From Rhodospirillales bacterium (lineage in GTDB: Bacteria > Pseudomonadota > Alphaproteobacteria > Rhodospirillales > Casp-alpha2), in assembly GCA_021775275.1 (NCBI GenBank), contig JAJFIE010000464.1, positions 1 through 6,212 on the forward strand: a DNA stretch of 6,212 nt, read 5' to 3'. The notes under the pieces are model-generated. The model ran no database searches, was not told the DNA's origin, and was given only the letters and a program-made list of their open reading frames with translations. Shown in pieces: positions 1 through 5,679 of this stretch. The translations under genes were made by a program, and so were the position numbers. Numbering within the stretch: position 1 is the stretch's first letter; every line of letters starts with the position of its first letter.

Positions 1-812
1 GCTCGCTGGAAGATTTGTGGGCTTTCAACGAAGAAAACGTTGTCCGCGCAGCCGCCGAAAGCGCCATCCCGCTAATCTCCGCTGTAGGGCACGAAACAGA
101 CACGACTCTCATCGATTTTGCCTCTGACCGACGGGCGCCGACGCCCACGGCGGCGGCGGAAATTGCCGTGCCTGTGCGTCTCGATTTACTCAATCAGACA
201 GCAGACTGTTCCCGCCGTCTGTCCGGCGCCATGATGCGTCGGCTGGATGATGGACGGATGCGGTTGCAAGGGCTGGCGCGGGGCCTGCCCAACCTGGGCC
301 GGCTGACCGACGACGCCACGCAACGCCTGGATGACTGGGCCGAACGACTGGGTAACAGTCTGACCGTGGGGCTCAGACGGCGGGAAGGTGAATTGAAGGA
401 ACTGGCGGCCGCATTACGTCATCCGGAACCTGTTATTGCCCGTGCTGGCGAGCGGTTAACTGCCCAAACCCGCGCCCTTGAAACTGCCGTGCGAAATGCG
501 CTCAGGGGAAAAACCTCTGATTTGAAACAACCCGGCGCACTGCTGGAAAGCTATTCCTACCGGCGCACGCTGGAGCGGGGCTTCGCGCTGGTCAGTGGCA
601 CTGACGGCGGCACAGTGAGGAGCGCCACGGCTCTACCGTCCGGGACAAACATGAGCATTGAGTTCCATGACGGCAAGGTATCTGCTGTAGCGACCAGCGA
701 TGGAGGCGCTACCGAGGGTGGCTCAACTCCTGTCTCTCCCCCAGCGAAGAAAATGAAAAAACCTGCCCGAAAAAAACCTGACCCCAATGACCGGCAAGGA
801 TCACTGCTATGA
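1..812 (+). CDS. xseA: Exonuclease VII large subunit, C-terminal part (5' end outside window)
   Basis: This is the large, catalytic subunit of exonuclease VII, which with XseB degrades single-stranded DNA to oligonucleotides in the cytoplasm. The frame is open to the left edge; the first whole codon is at 3-5 and reads [11 protein letters not shown], a core family block. An internal TTG at 15 is not a real start. Next come the conserved GHETD (bases 87-101) and [13 protein letters not shown] long charged helical stretch, probably the coiled coil that binds XseB, follows, then the C-terminal block [17 protein letters not shown]. The tail is lysine/proline-rich and ends DRQGSLL, as in many alphaproteobacterial XseA proteins. 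About 269 codons are visible of a usual length near 450 or more. The stop overlaps the next start by ATGA, so the two are co-transcribed. The fragment looks intact. Confidence 0.97.
   Translation, partial: SLEDLWAFNEENVVRAAAESAIPLISAVGHETDTTLIDFASDRRAPTPTAAAEIAVPVRLDLLNQTADCSRRLSGAMMRRLDDGRMRLQGLARGLPNLGRLTDDATQRLDDWAERLGNSLTVGLRRREGELKELAAALRHPEPVIARAGERLTAQTRALETAVRNALRGKTSDLKQPGALLESYSYRRTLERGFALVSGTDGGTVRSATALPSGTNMSIEFHDGKVSAVATSDGGATEGGSTPVSPPAKKMKKPARKKPDPNDRQGSLL
796..800 (+). promoter_or_regulatory. Ribosome-binding site of the M23 peptidase gene
   Basis: AAGGA lies inside the last xseA codons, 8 bases before the ATG at 809. It supports that ATG, or the adjacent ATG at 812, as the start, and fits translation coupled to xseA. 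Confidence 0.7.
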
Positions 813-1642
813 TGGTGTGGCGCTGTTTGATGGCCCTTGGATTATTGGCCGTTACCCTCCTGTCTGCACCACTCGTACGCGCCGAACCGATTATTCAGTT
901 CGGCGGCACTGTTTCCCCGGGCGGCCTGATTATCGGAACCACCGGGCCGGGCAATAGCGTCTCCGTGGATGGACAATCGGTTCGTGTATCGTCGACCGGG
1001 TTGTTCCTGATGGGGCTGGGGCGGGATGCGGCAGGTGACCTCCGGATCGAGGTCACCGCCCCGGATGGCGCTGTGGCCCGGCAAGCCGTGAACATTCCGC
1101 AGCGAGATTACGATATCCAGCGCATTGATGGTCTGCCCAAAAAACAGGTCACGCCGGACCCGGACACCCAACAGCGGATCAATCGTGAAAACGGCCTGAT
1201 CAAGGCGGCACGACGTAATGACGGGGACATTGCCTATTTCGCCAACGGCTTTCAGTGGCCGGTAACCGGGCCGATTTCGGGTATCTTCGGTAGCCAACGC
1301 ATTCTCAATGGTGAGCCACGCAGCCCCCATAACGGCGTCGATATCGCCGCACCGGAAGGGGCCACCATCGTCGCCATGGGTGATGGCGTGGTCACGCTGG
1401 TTCATGACGATATGTTTTATACGGGCATGACGGTGATGCTGGATCACGGCCATGGCCTGACATCCGTCTATGTGCATATGAATGATATTCTTGTCACCGA
1501 TGGTCAACGAGTAACCAAGGGAACGCCGATCGGCAAGGTAGGCCATACCGGACGCGTGACAGGTCCGCACCTTCACTGGGGCGTCACCCTGTTCGCCACT
1601 CATCTGGACCCCATGCTGGTGGCCGGTCCCATGCCGGAATAA
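809..1642 (+). CDS. Secreted M23 (LytM-type) zinc metallopeptidase
   Basis: A 277-residue protein, probably a periplasmic peptidoglycan endopeptidase or an envelope factor of the LytM group. Residues 1-25 form a Sec signal peptide: Arg5, a hydrophobic core at about 6-21, and likely cleavage after VRA25. Residues 26 to about 110 are a glycine-rich beta domain ending in [11 protein letters not shown]. The M23 domain spans about 148-270. All expected zinc and catalytic residues are present: H174 and D178 (HNGVD), H223 (YVHM), and H254 and H256 (HLHW). [11 protein letters not shown] just before H174 is a hallmark of this subgroup. From memory, many relatives have HLDW in place of HLHW, so the complete ligand set here suggests an active enzyme. 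The start overlaps the xseA stop by 4 bases (ATGA) and carries an AAGGA site. No clear terminator follows. The cleavage target, and whether it acts in division or amidase activation, cannot be told. Confidence 0.93.
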   Translation: MMVWRCLMALGLLAVTLLSAPLVRAEPIIQFGGTVSPGGLIIGTTGPGNSVSVDGQSVRVSSTGLFLMGLGRDAAGDLRIEVTAPDGAVARQAVNIPQRDYDIQRIDGLPKKQVTPDPDTQQRINRENGLIKAARRNDGDIAYFANGFQWPVTGPISGIFGSQRILNGEPRSPHNGVDIAAPEGATIVAMGDGVVTLVHDDMFYTGMTVMLDHGHGLTSVYVHMNDILVTDGQRVTKGTPIGKVGHTGRVTGPHLHWGVTLFATHLDPMLVAGPMPE

Positions 1643-1703
1643 ATCATCAGATTTGTTACGCCGAAATCCAGAGTGGTTATGGTGCCGCCGCTGTTGGTCA
1701 TAT

Positions 1704-1725
1704 TGCCACGATAGTCCTGCCACGA
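1704..1725 (+). repeat. Two direct copies of TGCCACGA, 14-base period
   Basis: TGCCACGA occurs at 1704-1711 and again, exactly, at 1718-1725, with 6 bases between. A period of 14 bases is neither one nor two helical turns. It lies about 230 bases before the binding-protein start and could be a regulator site or chance. With only two copies, no function can be assigned. Confidence 0.35.
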
Positions 1726-1787
1726 ATCATGAAAATTTGATCGCAGGTTGTGCTTCCACATCCGTTCAGAGTGATTATTAAACTATC

Positions 1788-1814
1788 ATTTTTCGACAAG
1801 TAGTGTCGAAAAAT
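1788..1814. promoter_or_regulatory. Operator-like perfect inverted repeat (11-bp arms, 5-base spacer)
   Basis: ATTTTTCGACA at 1788-1798 is the exact reverse complement of TGTCGAAAAAT at 1804-1814, with AGTAG between. The T-run comes before the stem and the A-run after it on either strand, so it lacks the U-tract of a rho-independent terminator. A dimeric repressor or activator site is the better reading. It lies about 140 bases before the GTG of the substrate-binding protein gene, the only gene downstream, so control of that gene is the natural inference. The regulator is unknown and not encoded in this window. Confidence 0.5.
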
Positions 1815-1937
1815 AAATGCTGAAATATGGATGTCGAGAGATAGTAGAACAAAGAAAAATGTCTCTCAGGTAGAGATAAAGACATGGAATTCCAGCAAGG
1901 CCTCATAACCCTTTCACGTCATAATTCAACGTTCAAC

Positions 1938-1945
1938 AGGGAGGA
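1938..1945 (+). promoter_or_regulatory. Strong ribosome-binding site that fixes the GTG start
   Basis: AGGGAGGA lies 8 bases before GTG at 1954. The frame is closed by TAA at 1906-1908 and has no ATG, GTG or TTG between that stop and 1954, so this site decides the start of the substrate-binding protein. Confidence 0.85.
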
Positions 1946-1953
1946 ATGCTCAA

Positions 1954-3594
1954 GTGATACACAACTCCAAAGACAACAATTTACATACTGACGTCGCCTA
2001 TGACGACATGACCAAGTCGGAACAAGATGTGCTTCAGATCGCATTGAAACGGGGCGCGACACGTCGTGAGGCAATGCATTTGATGGCAGCGGCCGGGTTT
2101 TCCATAGCCGCCGCAGGCAGCATTGTTTCAGCAGCATCAGACGCGCTAGCCGCAACGCCCAAAAAAGGTGGGCACATCAAAGCGGCTACTCCCATTCAGG
2201 GGCCGGATGACACACTTGATCCGATCATGATGGGCACCACCACAGACTACAGCCGAGGTCGCGCGCACTATAACAGTCTCATCCAGTTGAGCGATGATAT
2301 CGTCCCACAGCCAGAACTCGCCGAAGAATTTGGTTCTAATTCGAATGCCACAGAATGGACGTTCAAGCTGCGCAAGGATGTGGAGTTCCATGACGGCAGC
2401 AAATTTACCGCCGATGACGTTATCTATAGCATGAATCGCCACTACGGCGATGACTCGATCTCTGTGGTTAAATCTCTGGTCGCGGCCGTCACGGAGTGGA
2501 AGAAAGTTGGTCCCTATGAGGTCAAGGCCATTCTTGACAGTCCCTACGCTGATCTGGCGGCTGTGCTTGGTGAAAAACAGTTCAAGATAATCAAGAACGG
2601 CACCACAGATTTTTCGAACTCTGTCGGTACAGGTCCTTTTAAATTGGTGGAATTTCAACCAGGCGTTCGTTCCATGCACATACGGAACGACAATTACTGG
2701 CGGGAAGGGGCAAACCTGGATTCCATAGAAATCTTCGGACTTACAGATCCCATCGCCCGTGTAAATGCACTGTTGGCTGGAGATATCAATCTGGCAGCAA
2801 ACATTGATCCAAAAGCCATCAAACAGATTGAGGCTAAAGATGGTGTGGAAATCTTATCAATACCGTCCGGGTCCTACATGGGCATCTGTTTGTTGGCGAC
2901 GAAGTCACCGGGCAACAACCCTGATTTCGTGAAGGGTATGAAACTGCTTCAACGACGCGATAAAATCGTCAAGTCCCTGTTGAAGGGGCACGGTACCGTC
3001 GGTAACGATCATCCTATCAACGTGGCTTATGGTGTTGATTTCTGTAAGGACATCCCGATTCAGGAGTACGATCCGGATCAGGCCAAGAGTCTCATCCAGA
3101 AATCCGGCATCACCTCTGCCCAAATTGAGGTGGCAGAGGTCTCCAGCGGTATCACGGATGCTGTTCTTATGATGCAACGTGAATGTAACAAGATTGGCTT
3201 TGATCTACAGGTCAAGAAAATGGCCACGGACGGGTTCTGGGGGTCAGTATGGCAGACTACACCCATGAATGTCACCGCCTGGAGCATGCGGCCAACATCG
3301 ACAATCATGCTGGATATTGCCTACGCACCGGATGCGCCATGGAGTGACACATGGTGGAAAGATGAACGCATGGGGGCGCTGTTGACCAAGGCCAAGGCGG
3401 AAACCAATCCTGCTAATCGTTATGCGTTGCAGTGCGAGATGCAGCAAATCGTCCGTGACGGGTCTGGCGTAATCATACCGGCTCACCGGAACATCGTTGA
3501 TGGCAAGGCGTCAAATGTTATGGGCATCCCCAAGCTTGCTCTTGGCGAATTAGGTGGTGCTGAATGGCCCGAGTTCGCCTGGATTGATGCATAG
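1954..3594 (+). CDS. Tat-exported ABC transporter substrate-binding protein, family 5 (peptide/nickel/opine type)
   Basis: A 546-residue periplasmic solute-binding protein of the SBP_bac_5 (DppA/OppA-like) family. The usual length is about 500-550, so it is complete. It starts at GTG behind an excellent ribosome-binding site. A twin-arginine motif, TRREAMHLM (R37-R38), precedes a hydrophobic stretch at about 42-60 and an ALA66 cleavage site, which implies folded export by Tat. The region before the arginines is unusually long (36 residues); a later start at Met19 is possible but has no visible ribosome-binding site. The family signature is clear: TEWTFKLRKDVEFHDG at 133-148 followed by FTADDVIYSM, then GTGPFKL (225-231) and DNYWR (246-250). 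The substrate cannot be told; peptides, opines, nickel or other solutes are all possible. No permease or ATPase gene lies nearby. Its GC is lower than in neighbouring genes, and a hairpin terminator follows. Confidence 0.93.
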   Translation: MIHNSKDNNLHTDVAYDDMTKSEQDVLQIALKRGATRREAMHLMAAAGFSIAAAGSIVSAASDALAATPKKGGHIKAATPIQGPDDTLDPIMMGTTTDYSRGRAHYNSLIQLSDDIVPQPELAEEFGSNSNATEWTFKLRKDVEFHDGSKFTADDVIYSMNRHYGDDSISVVKSLVAAVTEWKKVGPYEVKAILDSPYADLAAVLGEKQFKIIKNGTTDFSNSVGTGPFKLVEFQPGVRSMHIRNDNYWREGANLDSIEIFGLTDPIARVNALLAGDINLAANIDPKAIKQIEAKDGVEILSIPSGSYMGICLLATKSPGNNPDFVKGMKLLQRRDKIVKSLLKGHGTVGNDHPINVAYGVDFCKDIPIQEYDPDQAKSLIQKSGITSAQIEVAEVSSGITDAVLMMQRECNKIGFDLQVKKMATDGFWGSVWQTTPMNVTAWSMRPTSTIMLDIAYAPDAPWSDTWWKDERMGALLTKAKAETNPANRYALQCEMQQIVRDGSGVIIPAHRNIVDGKASNVMGIPKLALGELGGAEWPEFAWIDA

Positions 3595-3647
3595 ATCAGG
3601 CGGTTAAAATATTACTCCCTGTTTGCCAAATGGTAAACAAACCTCAG

Positions 3648-3684
3648 TGAGGGATCAGCGTTGCCGTTGATCCCTCAATTTCTT
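3648..3684 (+). terminator. Rho-independent terminator after the substrate-binding protein gene
   Basis: TGAGGGATCA (3648-3657) pairs exactly with TGATCCCTCA (3668-3677). The stem continues inward through one G-T pair and two G-C pairs to 13 bp, closing a TTGC loop at 3661-3664. ATTTCTT follows on the + strand, a moderate U-tract. It sits 53 bases after the stop at 3594. On the other strand the stem is followed by CTGAGGTTTGTTT, so it may also slow the opposing transcript, less convincingly. Confidence 0.8.
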
Positions 3685-3722
3685 ACACATCCATACCCAG
3701 TCGATACCTCTATCAGAGGAAA

Positions 3723-3750
3723 TTGACATGGCGGAACAAAAGTTTACATT
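3723..3750 (+). promoter_or_regulatory. Possible sigma-70-type promoter reading into the lpxL antisense strand
   Basis: TTGACA at 3723-3728 matches the -35 consensus exactly and is followed after 16 bases by TACATT (3745-3750; four of six match TATAAT). Transcription would start near 3757 and run antisense into the 3' end of the acyltransferase gene. The spacing is slightly short and the -10 imperfect. It also overlaps a micro-ORF, so the match may be chance in AT-rich DNA. Confidence 0.2.
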
Positions 3751-3800
3751 TTTTTGAATATCAAAACGTTAGCTACGCACCGCAATTCCGGATAATCGTG

Positions 3801-4697
3801 CTAATCTGGCCAGCGACGATGGACCCAGAGCCACTGTTCCGGCCGTTCGCGAATCCAGCTTTCCAGCAATGCGTTGATTTCCATCATCAATTGTAGAACA
3901 TCCGCCTGCCGGTTGCCTGTGTCCGGTAACGCTAGTGGCGCATGGCAGGTGACACGAAAATGGGCGCCCGCCACGCGTTCGACCCTGACCGGCACGACAG
4001 GACAATTATGACGGTAGGCGAATTGCGCCACCGCAGGTGCTGTCATGGCGTCCCGCCCAAAGAACGGTACGGCGATTCCATCGTTCATTTTCTGATCCGT
4101 CAGCATCCCCAGATGCTCGCCCGCCTTCAGCAATTGTAGGGCGCGCTTCGCCCCCTTCGTACCCTTGGGCAGCAACTCTCCTTGCCCCATGCTTCGTCGG
4201 GCAAACAGGGGCTCCATCAATGGGTTGTTGGGCGCACGATAGATGAGGTGCAGCGTCATGCCACGGCTTTCGATGCTGGGCGCCAGGACCTCCCAGTTCG
4301 CCAAATGACCACCGACAACGATTCCTGGCGCGTCATCGTCGCGCATTCGGTCAATATGTTCGGCGGCGATAATCTCACCGCGCGCACCAGGACCATCGAA
4401 CCCGATGCGATCCAGATTGGGGAACTCGAAGATAGAGCGTCCCAGATTATCCCACATGCCGCGGACAATGGCCTCGATCTCCGCCGCCGTCTTTTTCGGA
4501 AAAGCCCGTATCAGATTTTTCCGCGCAATCTTTGTCACGCCGAACCGCGGACCCAAATGCCGTCCCAGCCATCCGCCCATGGCCGAGGCCACGCCAATGG
4601 GGATCAGGCGCACCGCGAAAAACAGCATCCGCGCCAGCATGGCCTGCATGGCGTCGATCGGACGGAAAGACGGGCCGCCGACCTTATTTGGCATCAT
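3801..4697 (-). CDS. lpxL: Lipid A late acyltransferase of the LpxL/HtrB family
   Basis: A 298-residue inner-membrane acyltransferase that adds a secondary acyl chain to lipid A (or its Kdo-bearing precursor) from acyl-ACP. Length is typical (about 300). A hydrophobic N-terminal segment (about 20-45) anchors it. The catalytic HX4E motif is intact: H131 and E136 in HLANWE. YRAPNNP (153-159), DQK (201-203), VPFFG (210-214) and the C-terminal RPEQWLWVHRRW (285-296) complete the family pattern. The first ATG overlaps the end of lpxK by 14 bases; an adjacent second ATG (4692-4694) is equally possible and sits 4 bases after a G-tract, the same spacing as at lpxK. It is last in the DUF374-lpxK-lpxL operon. 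Which chain it transfers, and whether it is LpxL or LpxM in function, is not visible; the symbol is a family assignment. Confidence 0.9.
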   Translation of the reverse strand: MMPNKVGGPSFRPIDAMQAMLARMLFFAVRLIPIGVASAMGGWLGRHLGPRFGVTKIARKNLIRAFPKKTAAEIEAIVRGMWDNLGRSIFEFPNLDRIGFDGPGARGEIIAAEHIDRMRDDDAPGIVVGGHLANWEVLAPSIESRGMTLHLIYRAPNNPLMEPLFARRSMGQGELLPKGTKGAKRALQLLKAGEHLGMLTDQKMNDGIAVPFFGRDAMTAPAVAQFAYRHNCPVVPVRVERVAGAHFRVTCHAPLALPDTGNRQADVLQLMMEINALLESWIRERPEQWLWVHRRWPD

Positions 4698-5679
4698 TCC
4701 CCCCGGAATTCACGATTGGGTCCAGCAGGGCTTCGATTTCGCTCTCGTTTTCCCAAACCAGATTGACGGCCAGCGCCACAATGCCGTCGCGTACTTCCGG
4801 CGGGATACGCACCCAGTCTTTTTCCGTGGTCACCAGTGTGCAGCCGTCCCGTGCGGCGTTGGCTTTCAAGCTTTCCATTTCCGCCCTGGTATAATTGTGA
4901 TGGTCGGCGAAAGATTTTGTCTGACGCAGATCACAACCGATCTGGCGCAAGGTGTCGAAGAATTTTTCCGGCCTACCGATCCCGGCGAAGGCCGCCACCA
5001 CCTGCCCGGTCAGGTCGTCCGCCTGCGGGGCGGGCTTCAGGTTTGCCCGCAACACCGGGCATCGTCCAGCCACCTGATCGACGACACCAGTGGTATCGTC
5101 GCCCACCACGATAACCGCATCGGCGCGGGACAGCCCCTGGGCAACGGGCTCCCGCAACGGTCCTGCCGGGATCATATGTCCATTGCCAAATCCGTATCCA
5201 CCATCAACAACCACAAGCGATATGTCCTTAACGACCGATGGATCTTGAAAACCATCATCGAAAATGATGCACATAGGCCCCGTTACCATTGCCGCGCGGC
5301 AGGCGGCGCGGCGGTCGCTTGCCACCCAGGTGGGCGCAATACGCGACAGCAGCAACGGCTCATCGCCCACCAGACGCGCATCATAACGATCAGTGGAAAC
5401 CCGTAGCGGCCCTTTTTCCGTACCGCCATAACCACGCGCTACCATATGCGGCTTGACGCCACGGGCCTTGAGGCGGGTCGCCAAATCCATGACGACCGGC
5501 GTTTTTCCTGTCCCACCGGCGATCAGATTGCCGACGCAGATCACCGGAACCGGACACGACCAGGGTTTGATAAACATCTGGCGTGCCAGCGTGCCATATC
5601 CATAGAGTATGCCGAGGGGTGACAGCAGGGCACTCACCGGCCCGGCTTTGCCGTGTGACCAAAAGGCGGGCGCTTTCAT
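4684..5679 (-). CDS. lpxK: Tetraacyldisaccharide 4'-kinase
   Basis: A 331-residue membrane-associated kinase that phosphorylates the 4' position of the tetraacyldisaccharide 1-phosphate to give lipid IVA, using ATP. Length and motif order fit LpxK: an N-terminal amphipathic or hydrophobic segment (about 13-35), VGNLIAGGTGKTP with the Walker A at 54-61, ARGYGG (81-86), GDEP (105-108), DDGFQ (141-145, with the catalytic aspartate pair), GFGNGHMIPAGPLREP (163-178), the DHH motif (259-261) and TTEKDWVR (284-291). The residue after DDGFQ is Asp146, where I recall His or Asn in most relatives. Its start overlaps the DUF374 stop by 4 bases (ATGA) and its end overlaps the lpxL start. A run of seven G serves as the likely ribosome-binding site. 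Function is assigned with high confidence. Confidence 0.96.
   Translation of the reverse strand: MKAPAFWSHGKAGPVSALLSPLGILYGYGTLARQMFIKPWSCPVPVICVGNLIAGGTGKTPVVMDLATRLKARGVKPHMVARGYGGTEKGPLRVSTDRYDARLVGDEPLLLSRIAPTWVASDRRAACRAAMVTGPMCIIFDDGFQDPSVVKDISLVVVDGGYGFGNGHMIPAGPLREPVAQGLSRADAVIVVGDDTTGVVDQVAGRCPVLRANLKPAPQADDLTGQVVAAFAGIGRPEKFFDTLRQIGCDLRQTKSFADHHNYTRAEMESLKANAARDGCTLVTTEKDWVRIPPEVRDGIVALAVNLVWENESEIEALLDPIVNSGGNDAK
4699..4704 (-). promoter_or_regulatory. G-tract ribosome-binding site of the lpxL gene
   Basis: On the - strand CCGGGGGG lies immediately before the tandem ATGATG start. GGGGG can pair with the CCUCC of 16S rRNA through one G-U pair. The gap is 1 base to the first ATG and 4 to the second, which favours the second ATG or coupling to lpxK. 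Confidence 0.4.

Larger units (their letters stand above)
1643..1953. other. AT-rich intergenic gap of 311 bases with regulatory-looking repeats
   Basis: No credible gene lies here. The longest small frames are 18 codons (1817-1873) and 35 codons (1884-1991, running into the next gene), neither with a good ribosome-binding site. The gap holds a direct repeat of TGCCACGA, a perfect 11-bp inverted repeat and the strong ribosome-binding site of the next gene. Hand-counted GC is 40% for 1741-1800 and 30% for 1801-1860, far below xseA. I see no convincing rho-independent terminator for the xseA-M23 transcript. The promoter of the binding-protein gene should lie here, but no close match to -35/-10 consensus is visible. 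TATCAT at 1784-1789 is a possible -10 without a good partner. Confidence 0.7.
3595..3800. other. Convergent intergenic gap of 206 bases
   Basis: This AT-rich gap separates the + strand binding-protein gene from the - strand lipid A operon. From left to right it holds a weak hairpin (GTTTGCC/GGTAAAC, 3621-3638, one G-T pair), the strong terminator hairpin at 3648-3677, a small inverted repeat CCTCT-ATC-AGAGG (3707-3719), and a + strand TTGACA...TACATT promoter-like pair. A 9-codon micro-ORF lies at 3728-3757. I see no convincing terminator for the - strand operon. Confidence 0.6.

Noticed and set aside
842..1723. A 293-codon open frame on the - strand opposite the M23 gene
   Set aside because: It is fully antisense to a gene with a complete signal peptide and catalytic motifs, and its product is rich in His and Arg with no recognisable domain. 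It is a shadow frame in GC-rich DNA.
1788..1814. The palindrome read as a terminator of the xseA-M23 transcript
   Set aside because: There is no T-run after the stem on either strand and the GC core is only 5 bp; an operator fits better.
1817..1873. An 18-codon + strand ORF just after the palindrome, as a possible leader peptide
   Set aside because: No Shine-Dalgarno sequence, no run of regulatory codons and no attenuator-like hairpin after it.
1836..1876. Two alternative short hairpins (GAGAGATA/TGTCTCTC and TCTCT/AGAGA), suggesting an RNA switch
   Set aside because: Stems of only 5-8 bp with a G-T pair, no known riboswitch signature and no terminator or site masking that follows from them.
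1946..1957. ATG CTC AAG TGA mini-ORF whose stop overlaps the GTG start
   Set aside because: Its ATG is too close to the ribosome-binding site (about 1 base) to be used; probably chance.
1884..1991. A 35-codon + strand ORF overlapping the binding-protein start
   Set aside because: No good ribosome-binding site and no recognisable sequence; it overlaps the strong site and start of the real gene in another frame.
3740..3800. A terminator for the - strand lipid A operon near GCGTAGCTAACGTTTT (- strand)
   Set aside because: The stem is very short and imperfect before the T4; not enough to call.
4405..5406. A 333-codon + strand open frame opposite lpxL and lpxK
   Set aside because: It covers parts of two well-supported - strand genes, has no family motif and shows shadow-like composition.
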